Origin: CAZZNY01 sp964655935
GTDB lineage: Bacteria > Patescibacteriota > Gracilibacteria > BD1-5 > UBA2023
Reading direction: 5' to 3'
DNA: 64,000 nt
Assembly: GCA_964655935.1 (NCBI GenBank)
Contig: CAZZNY010000002.1
Location: 62,001 to 126,000 of the forward strand
Shown piece by piece: positions 42,924 to 53,736 of this stretch; position 1 is the first letter of the stretch; each line of letters begins with the position of its first letter. A program made the position numbers and the translations under genes. The notes under the pieces are model-generated. The model did no database searches and had not been told where the DNA came from. It saw only the letters and a program-made list of their open reading frames with translations.

Positions 42924-44306
42924 ATGAAGTTATGAAATAAACAAGCCTTCACCCTCGTCGAACTCATCGTAGTAATCACGATTCTTGCCATACTTGGTAC
43001 GATAGCTTTTTTGTCTTTTAATGGATATTCTTCTTCTGCTAGAGATAGTGCAAGATTAAGTGATATTGATAGTCTCGCAAAAGCAATGGAAATAGTAGTA
43101 TCAAAATGATGAACACTTCCAAAACCTAGTAATGCTATAGATATAAAAGCAGGAACTACCACTATCTGATATCAGTGATATGCAGATAAGACAGTACTAG
43201 GAATGATCAGTATGTCAGATTCTAAAGATCCTTTAGATAGTATTTACTATACGTATTCAGTGAATGCTTCTCAGAATAAGTATCAAGTACTCTGATTTCT
43301 AGAAAGTTCTGATTCTATTGCATACAATTCTTCTCCATTTATTGATTCTGTCTATGCAGAACCTGCGAGTTATAGTGGAAGAACAGTATTTACGAAATGA
43401 AATGCTCTGGGGATTCTTTTATTTTCTGGAACCCTTCTTCCAGCACAAGTTGTACAACAAAACATAGATACAGCTGGAACCTCTACTGGATACATCACTT
43501 ACTTTGAGACAAAAGATTCTACAGCAAGTCTTACTGGTAATCTTCTCTTTTCTAATATCTACAATAGAAGAAAAGATTTACTCACAGATAAAACTCTTGC
43601 TGCAAGTGATCCTACTTTAGTTGGGTATTGGGATATGGAGACCATGAGCTGAGGAAGACTCTGGGATTGGAGTAGCTATGGAAATAGTGGAACTTTGAAT
43701 GGATGAGTTGTAGTTGGGTGAGTTAAAGAAAAGAATGGGAAAGCTATATTATTTAATGGGGTTATAGGACAAAACATCACCATTCCAAACAATTCTGTCT
43801 TTGATATTGGCACAAACAACGATTTTACTATTTTTGTATTAGCAAAAACTCCAACAAAACAAACCTATTCTTCTGGAGGCTATCATTATAATTGTCTTCT
43901 GGAAAAATGGTGATCCACATACCCTTTCACTGTTCGGATCAAAGATCAAAATGATATAACTGGTTATGATGTGAATAGCTTTTGATATCCATGAAAAATG
44001 GGCAGTTTTCGCTATGATTGAACGAACAATCCATGAGTTTATTCAAATAGAATTATTGCTGACGATACTTTTCATAGCTTAGTGTTTACTAAAAATAAAC
44101 AAAAACTTTTTGATTATATTGATTGATCTAAAGATTCAGAATCTTTAGATACTACAACATGAAATACTATTAGTACTTCTGTGATTGCTATTGGAACATG
44201 TACGAATGGTGGCTTACCTTATTCTGGTATAATTGATGAAGTTCGTATTTACAATCGATCTCTTTCAGACTCAGAAATTTCCGCTCTCTACAACACGACA
44301 AAATAA
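42924..44306 (+). CDS. Type IV pilin-like protein with LamG-type domain (copy 3)
   Basis: 460 aa. Class III signal NKQA|FTLVELIVVITILAIL, Ala at -1. Codons ~8-239 lie in the 698-bp block shared with the gene at 29754, then the sequence diverges at once within the LamG domain (LVGYWDMETMSGGRLWDWSS then YGNSGTLNGG; GIIDEVRIYNRSLSDSEISA). The break point is the conserved YWDMET motif, so a complete LamG is attached to an interchangeable pilin stalk. It starts 16 bp after the previous pilin. Confidence 0.85.
42945..43642 (+). repeat. 698-bp direct repeat, copy 2
   Basis: Same strand and same codon frame as 29769-30466; two mismatches seen, no indels. Confidence 0.95.
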
Positions 44307-44336
44307 TTTTCTTACCTTTTATTTCCATCGATTTTC

Positions 44337-45878
44337 ATGTTCAAAAAATTCCTCGCCTTTTTTCTCTTTTTTTCATTCATTTCATCGGTTTTTGCTGAAA
44401 CACATCCGTTTATTTTCGGTCTCAAAATCCAAGATAATCTCGCTGACAACGCTCTCGCGATTGAACAAGCTTTTAATCTTAAGATTCCGGTCGTCGGACT
44501 TTTTTTCGATGATTTTTCCGATCGTGAATATTCTCTTCTTATGGATGCAGTAGAGAAGCTCTGAACCGATCGCGTCTATCATCTTACGGTTAATCCACTC
44601 GGTTATACTGCCAAGGAACTTTATTTTGATCCCGAAGCGAAAGGTTTTAAGGGAAAATATGAAAAACTCTTCAAATATATTAAATCAAAAAACCTTAAAG
44701 TCATTTTTCGATTCTGCCACGAAATGAATGGTGGCTGGTATTCTTGGGCATCAGATGGAACTTACTATCCACTGATGTGGAAGCGAGTTTGGGGCTGGTC
44801 ACGAGACGCGAAGCTTGACCAAAAAAACATTCTTTTCGATTATTCCGTAAACAGCCAGGATCTTCCTCGTGTCGGCTCCGAGATGCCGACACAGGAATCT
44901 GTCGTTATCCCCTGTAATCAGACGAGACGAGCAAATAACGAATGTCTCACGTTCGAGGATTACTATCCTGGCGACAACTATGTCGATATTATGGGGATTA
45001 CCGCATATAACTGGTGACTCGGAGCACGAAAAGAAAGTTGGGCATATTGGAGACCATTTACGACGACCGTTGATGAACCCGGATATGAGACTTTTTCTCG
45101 ACTAAAAAGATTTAAAAAACCGCTCTATATAGATGAGATTGGCACAACAAGCGTCTATTATACCGGAACCTACAATCCAGAAAAAGCGAAACAAATGTAC
45201 GATGAATACCACACAGGCACTCCCGAAAATCCCGCCTCTGGAAATCCTAAGAAAAATGCGTGGATTCTCGATGTTCGAGACTTTCTCGATACTGAGCCAG
45301 TTATGGGTGGAAGCTATTTTAATGTCGATATCACCTATGGACTTCGCGACAGAAGTTGGATCTGAGAACTTGATTGGACTATTGCTGACGGTCATAGAAG
45401 CTTTATCTATCCGGCACTCCGTGATATTCTCTCGGATGAAAATCTCATAAAAGATCCGACGATTCTTTTCGATATGGACTCGGGCAGTGGAAAAATTATC
45501 CCAGAAAAAAACTTCGATAATTTCGTTACGACGGTTCGAAGAACGATCGGTTTTCCTCTTGGTGATCAGCTTTTTTCCGCACCATATTCCTGGGGAAACA
45601 AACAAATGAAGTATCAAAGATACGCCGAACGAGAACTCTCGAAGCATCCGGAACTCTGTCTTCAGATTCAAAAAAATTTCCCAGAACTTACCTGTCCGAA
45701 ACTCCAAAGCTCGATCTCATCTCCGATGGAACAAAAAATCTTCACATTTTTTCTCTCGCAAAATCTCTCAAAACCAGAAAAAATAAAACTTCTCCAGACT
45801 CTCAAACAAAGACTCACAAGCGATAATCTCGCCAAACAATATGTAGAGAAAATCGAGAAGAATTATTATATGAATTAG
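44337..45878 (+). CDS. Secreted GH26-like glycoside hydrolase
   Basis: 513 aa. Signal peptide MFKKFLAFFLFFSFISSVFA. The GH26-type motif VIFRFCHEMNGGWYSW (acid/base Glu in HEMNG) and the later KPLYIDEIGTTS (nucleophile Glu) lie on the expected strands 4 and 7 of a TIM barrel; DIMGITAYNWG lies between. About 130 residues C-terminal to the barrel are unassigned. GH26 enzymes cleave beta-mannans or related beta-glycans; substrate inferred only. Last gene of the surface cluster, consistent with attack on host or community polysaccharide. Confidence 0.82.
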
Positions 45879-45894
45879 AAAAGACTGTCATCCT

Positions 45895-46104
45895 GAATCC
45901 ACGAGCACGTCATCCTCGGGCTTGACCCGGGGATCCACCACGACCGACTCACCATCATCGAATGTTCCTCCCCATTATTCTTCGAATAGTTTTTAAAATG
46001 GGTCCCGGATATTTTCTGGAAGTACCTCAACCACTTCGGAAACTTAAAATATCCAGAAAATTCCGGGATGACGTACTTTGTAACTATGTAACTTTGTAAC
46101 TATT
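45895..46104. repeat. Palindrome cluster plus GTAACTTT-type run
   Basis: CCTCGGGCTTGACCCGGGG (45916-45936), a TCCCGGATATTTTCTGG / CCAGAAAATTCCGGGATGAC pair (45994-46072) and a run of GTAACTATGTAACTTTGTAACTA units (46080-46103) running up to the ATG of the CDF gene. Confidence 0.7.
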
Positions 46105-46980
46105 ATGATGACTCTAGAACGACGTGCCACGGCGACTGCCATGGCTACAGCAGCTACACTTGCAATCACGAAATTTACGATCGGATTACTCTCGGGATCC
46201 ATGTCAGTGCTCGCTTCAGCCACTGATTCTCTCTGAGATCTTTTCGTCTCTTTTATTAATTTTCTCGCGGTCGGAAAATCTGAAGATCCCGAAGATCATG
46301 AACATAATTATGGACATGGAAAAATTGAAGGATTCGCAGCGTTATTCGAGTGAATGGTTGTTGCTGGATGAGCTTTATTGCTCACTTTTTTCTCATTCCA
46401 GAAAATCATCGCAAAAACCTGAGTTGAAAAACTCGATGGAGGAATTGTTGCTATGATTATTTCTCTGATTGCCACTTTTTTTCTGATTCAATACTTGAGA
46501 AAAATTATCAAACAAACAAATAGTTTGGTTATACGAGCTGATGAGCTTCATTATCGTACCGATCTTTTAACGAACGGGAGTGTTCTGATTTGTCTCGGAA
46601 TTATCAAATTCTTCCCTGGTCTCTTTATAATCGATTCCATCGTGTCCATCGGGATTTCCATCTATATTCTTATATCCGCTTTTGGTATCATAAAAGAAGG
46701 CTTTCATATGCTTATGGACGGAAGCATTTCTGAAGATATTCGACAAGAAATCATAAATATTATTCTGACTGCCAGCCCAAGAATTCATAGTCATCACTGT
46801 CTGAGAACTCGCGTATCAGGAAAAACTACTTTCGTGGATATGCACTTGGTTTTCGATACAGATATCTCTCTCGTCGACGCTCATGATATCGCAGATAACA
46901 TAGAAGCAAAGATAGAGGAACTTCTTCCTTGAGCTATCACCACTATACATCTCGATCCACGAGATGATAGTAAAAAATAG
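46105..46980 (+). CDS. Cation diffusion facilitator (CDF) metal transporter
   Basis: 291 aa; the second ATG (46108) is equally possible. Membrane domain with several TM helices: LASATDSLGDLFVSFINF (TM2 metal-binding Asp pair), HNYGHGKIEGFAAL, ADELHYRTDLLTNGSV (TM5 His/Asp), MDGSISEDIRQEI. The cytoplasmic C-terminal domain contains RVSGKTTFVDMHLVFDTDIS and VDAHDIADNIE. It exports divalent metals such as Zn, Fe or Mn by proton antiport; specificity unknown. The SLGDL glycine and others are UGA. Confidence 0.9.
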
Positions 46981-47362
46981 TTATTAAAGTACACATCATC
47001 CTGTACTAACATCGTCATCCTGAACTTGTTTCAGGATCCCCTGACCGATTCTCATTACCTGCAAAACACTAACAAACACTTCCAAGAAATAGGAGAGAAC
47101 AGGAGAGCTTGAGAGGAGAAACTGTTTGAGCAGGCCGATAGTCGTGCAAATATCTAGCATTTGCTACGTCTGCGAGTTTTTCTCCTTTCAAAACTTTTGG
47201 TACTTTTGGTTACAAAAGTATATAAATAATTCCTCTTTGAAAAAATAAGGAGGAATTATTTATTATGGATCCCGGATATCCTAGTGGATTCCGGGATGAC
47301 GTGTATAAGGTGGAATTCTGGAATGACCCGCTTTGTAACTATGTAACTAAGTAACTTTGTAA
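46981..47362. other. Repeat-filled spacer
   Basis: No gene. TCATCCTGAACTTGTTTCAGGATC palindrome (47013-47041), hairpin repeat copy C (47081-47235), CCCGGATATCCTAGTGGATTCCGGG palindrome (47268-47298) and a GTAACTATGTAACTAAG run (47334-47363) that ends in the stop codon of the cyclase gene. Confidence 0.7.
47081..47235. repeat. Long hairpin repeat, copy C
   Basis: Closest to copy B in flank and both arms. The right arm has TCTCCTTTC where the others have TCTCCTCTC, leaving a G-T pair against the left arm, so pairing is kept. Confidence 0.75.
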
Positions 47363-49516
47363 CTACTTTCCTTTCATCTCATACACTCCACCCTTTACGA
47401 CCAGTTCTCCAGAAAGAATTTTCTTACAGCGAGCCGCAAGAATATCAGAAGTGAAATCCTTGTTATTTTCAGAAAAAATCTTTGCCGCCTCTTCATATTT
47501 TCCTTCATAGTAAAGATGAAGTGCTTTTTCATAGGTTTCATATTTCTCAATATCTATCTCGATCTCTCCATTTTTTCCGATAAGAATAGGAAAGTTTTTC
47601 TCTTTTCATATTTTTTCCTGTTTTTCCCATATTTTACGTCGATCGTTTTCATTTTTTCTTTTCAGATCCATTCCTTTGCGTCGCTCTTTATCTATTTTTT
47701 CACCTAAAAGCTCATATATCCGCACTCATTCATGCTTTCCTTTTACTCGAATCTTATCAAGCTCTCGATAGAAAAAATCTTCTTTTGTCTCAAGATAAAC
47801 AGACTCAGATACACAGATGAGTGTGCCATATTCTTTATTCACTCACTCGAGTCGAGAGGCAAGATTCACATCGTCTCCGATTGCTGTATAATTAAAACGT
47901 TCTTTTGAACCGATATTTCCCACCATCACCTCTCCAGTATTGATGCCGATTCTAGCAATCACCTCAGGGTATCACTCATGTTTCCATTTTTCATTCAGCT
48001 TCATGATATGCCCTTGTTGTTCTAATGCTGTCTTACAAGCAAGATAGGAGGGTCTCTCTACGGTATGTGGTGCTCAGAAAAACCCCATTACCGCATCTCC
48101 GATATATTTGTCGAGCGTTCCGCGATTTTCGACAAGAATATCTGTCATCTCAGAAAGATATTCGGAAAGAAGGGTAAATATTTTTTCCGTTCCAAGCGTT
48201 TCGGAAATGGTCGTAAAATTTGCAATATCCGAAAAGAAAATAGCAATTCTTCTGCGTTCACCTCAAAGTTTCAGTCCTTCTGGATTTTTCGCGATTTCCG
48301 CCACTACATCTGGAGCGATATACCGAGAAAAGGCTCATTCGATTTGGCGTCTATTTCGGTCTACGATCAGGTATTTATAAAGATAGGTTCCGATAAAAGC
48401 TACGACAGAAGTCAGAAGATAGAAAAACAGATTAATAACGATTCACTCATCGTATCCGGCTATTAGTTGCCTTCAGATAATAATGAGCAATAAACACACG
48501 ATAAGAAGTATAAAAACAGCCACTCAAGCTCCAGCAAAATAGAACGATGCAATAAGAATTATTGCAAGAAATATAACCGTGATCCATACTGATATAGAAT
48601 CTTGAGCTCGAAGTGTTTTGTATTGCAAAAGTGTATCGATCATATTCGCATGAAATTCCACTCCTGGCATTTTCACTCGCGTATCTACCGGACTGAAATG
48701 ATCGTCATGAATCAGCGTTCCATATTCACCAATAAGCACTATTTTCCCGGAAAACAATCGCTCCATTTCCGTCTTTTTCTCCGGAGAATCCGCTGTAAGA
48801 ACATCGATCATCGAGATACTCGGATATTTTTCCGGAGGATTAAAAAATCGAATCAGCATATTTCCGTCAGCATCCAGAGGAATGGAACGGACTGGCGTCA
48901 GGTGATAATAGAGATTGTCAGATTTCCCGATCGGACTCGTAGTATCTTGAAGAGATTTTCTATACGTTGCGACACTTAATGATTCGATTATTTTATTATT
49001 GAATATTACGAATGGCGGAAGACGTGAAAGAACATTGGAATCATTATTATAGGCAGTATCCACACTTCCCCAAGTGGCCACGTTAAAATCCGGAAGTGGC
49101 AGAGTCTGTTCTTTCTCTCATACTCAAATCTTCGTTCAAATAACAATATTTTTATATTTTTTTAAAGTGGAAACAAGAACTCCCGTATCCGCCGATTTAT
49201 TCGCAAAGACAATATCCACTCCGATGGATTTTACGTGATATCATTCCAGTCGTTCGATAAGATCCGAGAATTTCGTCTTAGTAAAGTTCAGTACTCGAAG
49301 ATCGGTATCTTGGAGAGCATCAAGTGTTTTATTATCCACTTTCACTATCACTATTTTCTCAGAAGATTTATCATAATTTCAGCTATATAATCCAGCAAAA
49401 TTCAGCTGTTGTCCCATACCAATTATCTGTCCCAACAAGATATATAATAACCAAGAAGTTACTATAGTCCCTACTAGAATCGCAAGAAAATGCTTGATGT
49501 TTTTAAAATTCAGCAT
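47363..49516 (-). CDS. CHASE2-domain adenylate/guanylate cyclase
   Basis: 717 aa. An N-terminal TM helix, then an extracytoplasmic CHASE2 sensor (VIVKVDNKTLDALQD, KSIGVDIVFANKS, GKIVLIGEYGTLIHDDHFSP, VEFHANMIDTLL), then further TM helices (VWITVIFLAIILIASFYF and two more). The class III cyclase domain (~residues 415-600) has IAIFFSDIANFTTISE (metal Asp), TLDKYIGDAVMGFFGAP (second Asp and substrate Lys), GINTGEVMVGNIGS and NYTAIGDDVNLASRLE. The Lys/Asp pair favours adenylate cyclase. A C-terminal TPR-like tail follows. It would make cAMP in response to an external signal. Divergent from the FecR gene. Confidence 0.9.
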
Positions 49517-49641
49517 ACAATGGGAGAGTTAATGATGACTGATACTTAATACACAATGTTCGTCATTGCGAGGCACGAAGCAATCTCTGTTACATAACTT
49601 CAGATAAATTACAAAAATCTTATTTCTAATTGTATACTAAT

Positions 49642-51501
49642 ATGCAAAAAGGCAAAAAAATTCTCTTGGCACTTCTCGTGCTTGGAGTTATTGGAACTCT
49701 CGTGTATTTCTTTTTTATTCAAGAAAAGGATTCTGGAATTATCGATTACGAGATCTCTTCTTCAGGTACTTCTCTCTCTGGTACGACGAGTGTCTTACCG
49801 GTAATAGATTCAGGATCTATCATGGTAGGAAAAAAGAATATTCAGGTCGTAGCTTATATAAGTGATCTCCAGTGAACTGTAGAAAAAATAAATACCCTGT
49901 GAGAAAAAATTACCGTACAAATCGGTGAAGTGATCACAAAAGACGATACGATATCAACCCTCTCTTGAGCTTCCGCTTCCCTTGTTTTTATCGATAATTC
50001 CATCGTTCGTCTCAGTGAGAATTCCCGTATTCAAATCACAAGAAAAGCATGAAAAAGTATCGAACTTTCTCTACTTGATGGTGATATTTGGGCTCGAGTC
50101 CTGAAACCTCTCTATGATACTTCCTTTTTTACGATTAAGACGGCCGACGTGAGTGCTGGAGTTCGAGGAACTTCCATTCGTATCAAAAAAACCACTGATA
50201 AAATCAAAATTACCGTTATCGATTCCTATGCGACAGATCCTCTCCTCGCTGGTGCGGATATCGAATATGGAACAGGAAAGCAATTTCTTCCAAAAGAACA
50301 CTCTATAGAAATAGATCTCACGAAAAAAGAGCAAAAGGAGAAACGAGAAAATAAAAAAGACCTGCTTCGCGATGAATTCGTCCGAGATAACACGCAGAAA
50401 GATCTCGTCTATATGAATATGCTCGATGGTCTCGCTGAAAATCCTGAACTTAAAAAACGACTTGCTTGAGAATTTAAAGTTACCATGCCAGCAAAAGATG
50501 AAGTGGAAATATTTTTCGATGAAGGAAAAATAAAATCAGTGATTTCTGATACACTAAAGAACGAAGTCTGAGGAATGACTGATACGAAAATGCTCGAAAT
50601 GATCAAAAAAGATCTCACGATTCGAACGATCAGACAAGAAATGCATCCGTATATATCTGGAGGTGGATGATCTCCAATCACACCACAACAAAAAAGAGAA
50701 CTCGATAAAAAAATCGAAGATGTAATGAACGGAAAATTAGATACCCTTCCAAATGAAAGACCGCTCAGCGATAGACTTATGCTAGACGGAAAACTTCTTG
50801 ACTGAAGAAGAGAGTGAAGAGATTTACTCGATCTTGGCGCAAAACCTGGAGAAAACTCAGGATCTGGCACGACACAATCCGGCACGACACAAACAGGAGA
50901 AATCTTGCCAAATCCGACCAAAGATGATGCTCCAGACTGTACTCCAGAACTTATCAAACAACAAGTTCAGTGTCGTATGGTGGAAAAACCAATTCTTCCA
51001 CTTGATACCGATAAAGATGGGATTCCTGATGGAAAAGACAACTGTAAATGAGTTCCAAATCCTGGACAAATGGATTCAAATGGAAATGGAATAGGAGATG
51101 CCTGTGAGGCAAAACCGATTCTTCCATCGGATATAGATAAAGATGGGATTCCTGATGCGAAAGATAACTGTCCGAGAATCTTGAATCCAGACCAGAAAAA
51201 TAGTTATGGCGATCTCCGAGGTGATGCTTGTGAGGCAAAAGAAATTCTTCCACTTGATACCGATAAAGATGGGATTCCTGATGGAAAAGACAATTGTAAA
51301 TGAGTTCCAAATCCTGGACAAATGGATTCAAATGGAAATGGAATAGGAGATGCCTGTGAGGCAAAACCAATAACAGTTTCGTGTGGCGGAAGACTCTGCG
51401 CGGAAGGAGAAATCTGTAAAAAAATTACCATCTCTGATGCTGTATATTCAGCCGAAATACTCGTCACTCCAGCAGTTATTCAGGAAATATGTAGCAAGTA
51501 A
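49642..51501 (+). CDS. FecR-domain protein with thrombospondin type-3 repeats
   Basis: 619 aa. One N-terminal TM helix (KILLALLVLGVIGTLVYFFF), then a FecR domain (~residues 75-210: LVFIDNSIVRLSENSRIQIT, SIELSLLDGDIWARVLKP, FTIKTADVSAGVRGTSIRI). A helical linker follows, then three Ca-binding TSP3-type repeats (DTDKDGIPDGKDNC, DIDKDGIPDAKDNC, DTDKDGIPDGKDNC with DSNGNGIGDACEA), the first and third nearly identical in DNA. Exported and anchored by the N-terminal helix. The FecR plus divergent CHASE2-cyclase pairing suggests a shared sensory unit. Confidence 0.85.
50992..51368 (+). repeat. Direct DNA repeats encoding TSP3 units
   Basis: 50992-51116 and 51244-51368 are 125-bp copies (offset 252) with one mismatch seen (CAACTG/CAATTG); the unit between them is diverged. 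Recent duplication or conversion of calcium-binding repeats. Confidence 0.9.
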
Positions 51502-51507
51502 TATATT

Positions 51508-52347
51508 ATGATTCAACGACTTAAAAAACAATTCAAAAATATTCCCCTTTTCTTTAAGGGGATATTTTTTGTCTATCTCACATTTTTTCTTGCTGGAACC
51601 TATTCGTTTATCGAGGCAAGAATTATTCTGACAGAAGAAGTTTCTATTTCTCTCGGAATCCCGAAAAAAATAATCCTTATTTCCGATCTCCATCTTGGTC
51701 AGTGACTCTGGAAATGACAGGATTTCCTCACAAGAATCATAGAAAAAACAAATGCCATCCAGGCTGATTATCTATTAATCGCGGGTGATTTCACTTTTTA
51801 CCCAGATGAAAAAAATCTAAAAAATCTCTTCTCACCTTTTACAAAAAGTAACAAGCCTATTTATGCGGTTCTCGGAAATCACGATGTAGGTTTTCCTGGA
51901 CCTCCTTTCAAAAAAGAACTCACGGAAGCTCTTACCATAGATAATGTACACGTCCTAGAAAACAAAGCAATTCTTCTGAATGATTTCACATTGGTGTGAC
52001 TCTGAGAGCTTTGGGAGTGAGATGTAGATATTTCTCTTTTAGATAAGATGCTTTTCCTGGAAAAAACAATTGTTCTGCTCCATAATCCAGATATCCTCGC
52101 TTATTACGCAGATAAAAAAATACCAGCTCTCACGCTCGCTGGACATACTCATGGCTGACAAATGCGAATTCCTTGGCTCTATAAAGATGTAATTCCGACA
52201 AATTGAGATTTTGATCGAGGATATGGTGAATACAAGTTTTCGAAAACCCAAAAGGGGAAATATCTTATCTCTCAATGAATCTGAGAGACGGGACTTCCTC
52301 TCAGATTTCTCTGTCCTCCGACAATTTATGTGATAGATCTTAAATAA
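51508..52347 (+). CDS. Membrane-anchored metallophosphoesterase (YkuE-like)
   Basis: 279 aa. One N-terminal TM helix (~residues 15-38), then calcineurin-like motifs in order: ISDLHLG, LLIAGDFTF, AVLGNHDVG, LLHNPDILAYY, LAGHTHGGQMRIP. The second Gly of HGG is UGA. YkuE-type enzymes act on phosphodiesters at the membrane, in some species on lipid-linked UDP sugars. It starts 6 bp after the FecR gene and so is its operon partner. It could hydrolyse a cyclic nucleotide or envelope phosphoester; the substrate is not known. Confidence 0.88.
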
Positions 52348-52348
52348 T

Positions 52349-52597
52349 CTATTTAAAACCTTTTTCTTTTGCCTCACGATATTTTTTCATCATATGTTTG
52401 TAGTGTTTGCACCACAAAAAACAAAATGGCGCGTGGTGTGCCATCCGCCAAGGAGACTCATGGTAATGACATGGCTCGTCAGTGATCGGTCCTGTAAAAG
52501 GTAATTTATGTGGAATATAATGAGGTGGACAGTAAATCTTTTCACCAGTTTCGCCCACTACATCATATTTATCTTTAATATTTAAAAGCCAGGCCAT
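52349..52597 (-). CDS. Small Cys/His-rich protein
   Basis: 82 aa, no UGA. Not recognised. His- and Cys-rich core (YCPPHYIPHKLPFTG, DEPCHYHESPWRMAHHAPFC, FLWCKHYKHMM), suggesting metal binding. The stop is 1 bp from the convergent metallophosphoesterase stop and its start is 6 bp after the rsmE stop, so it is in one operon with rsmE. Conserved-looking rather than random, but the function is unknown. Confidence 0.65.
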   Translation of the reverse strand: MAWLLNIKDKYDVVGETGEKIYCPPHYIPHKLPFTGPITDEPCHYHESPWRMAHHAPFCFLWCKHYKHMMKKYREAKEKGFK

Positions 52598-52603
52598 GGA
52601 AGT

Positions 52604-53326
52604 TTATATTAATTGTTGAAGATAAAACACTACGACAGAACTTACAGTCTCTGTACGGAAAATACGTGATCAGAAATTCACAATATGCGCTCTTTTTTCT
52701 ACTGCGAAAATAATTTCTTCTGGAGAAAAACCTCCTTCCGGACCGACAAAAAGTGAAATCTCAGGAATCATCTTACCTGGAATAAAAAGTGAATTTGCGA
52801 TATTTCGAAGACTCACTCCTCATTCGATCGACGTATGAAGTACAAGTTTTTCTCCGGTTACATTATCAAAATCGATATTTTCCACAAATTCAATATCGGG
52901 CATCTTATTACCGCCACACTGTTCAAGAGCCTCCTGTGCGATCGCTCGGAATCGCTCTTCTTTTGTTTTAGAAATGACAAGTTTTTGTACTCGATCAGAG
53001 CGAAAAAAGATAAATCGGGAGATTCCGATTTCTACTCATTTTTGGATGATATACTCGATTTTTTCGAATTTATTCGGAAGTGCTTGATAGAGGGTTACTT
53101 CCAATATCGGATCATTCACAGTATTTGACTTCCCCTTTTGAATCAGTTGAATTTCTTTTTTCGTGATATTTTCGATCGCATAGATATATTCCCAGCCGTC
53201 GCCATTAAAAAGCACGATTTCATCACCCGGACGAACCCGCATCACATGACTAATTTGATGAAAAAAATCTTTATCCGAAATAGAGACATTTTTCGTAAGT
53301 GGAATATCAAAATAAAATCGTTGCAT
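52604..53326 (-). CDS. rsmE: 16S rRNA (uracil-1498-N3) methyltransferase RsmE
   Basis: 240 aa. PUA-like N-terminus (RFYFDIPL, HQISHVMRVRPGDEIVLFNG), then a SPOUT trefoil-knot domain with VTLYQALPNKFEKIEYIIQK followed by VEIGI, ISLFVGPEGGFSPEEI and FGSRIFRTETVSSVV (SAM-binding knot). UGA glycines occur at QKGVEIG and FGSRI. It methylates U1498 in the decoding region. It probably shares an operon with the small Cys/His-rich gene. Confidence 0.92.
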
Positions 53327-53379
53327 AGAATTTAGTGGATTAGAAAGATTGACAGGTTAGTGGATTAGGGTGAAAAACA

Positions 53380-53421
53380 CGTCATCCCGGACGCAGCGCT
53401 AGCGTAGATCCGGGATCCATA
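53380..53421. repeat. GTCATCCCGG palindrome
   Basis: CATCCCGGACGCAGCGCTAG ... TAGATCCGGGAT, the same form as at 36809-36838. Confidence 0.7.
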
Positions 53422-53715
53422 TTAAATTAAGTCCTCATATAGATCTCGCCAATCTGGATTATTATCTTCAATTAATTTAATTTTCCAATCTCTTTTCCAT
53501 TTTTTAAGAAGTTTTTCTTTTTTAATAGCTTCTTCGATAGATGAATGAGCTTCAAAATATACTAACGATCAAATATCATATTCTTTTGTAAATCAATCAA
53601 CTACCTTTTCTTTATGTTCATAGATTCTTTTTATAAGATTCGATGTCACTCAAACATATAAAGTTCCATGTTTTTTGTTTGCAAGAATGTAAACGTAAGA
53701 ATCTTCGTTTTTCAT
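53422..53715 (-). CDS. GIY-YIG nuclease-domain protein (UPF0213/YhbQ-like)
   Basis: 97 aa. SYVYILANKKHGTLYVGVTS is the GIY-YIG motif (YVY...LYVG), with LIKRIYEHKE (Arg, His, Glu) and LVYFEAHSSIEEAIKKEKLL (Glu that binds metal). UGA glycines occur at YVGVTS. A single-domain member of a family common in bacteria; nuclease activity on nucleic acid is expected but the target is unknown. Flanked on both sides by palindromic repeats. Confidence 0.88.
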
Positions 53716-53736
53716 ATATGGAGGACTATTTTTATA

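Noticed and set aside
50954..51467. Repeated minus-strand ORFs over the TSP3 region.
   Set aside because: Shadow of the tandem TSP3 repeats; no start signal or domain.
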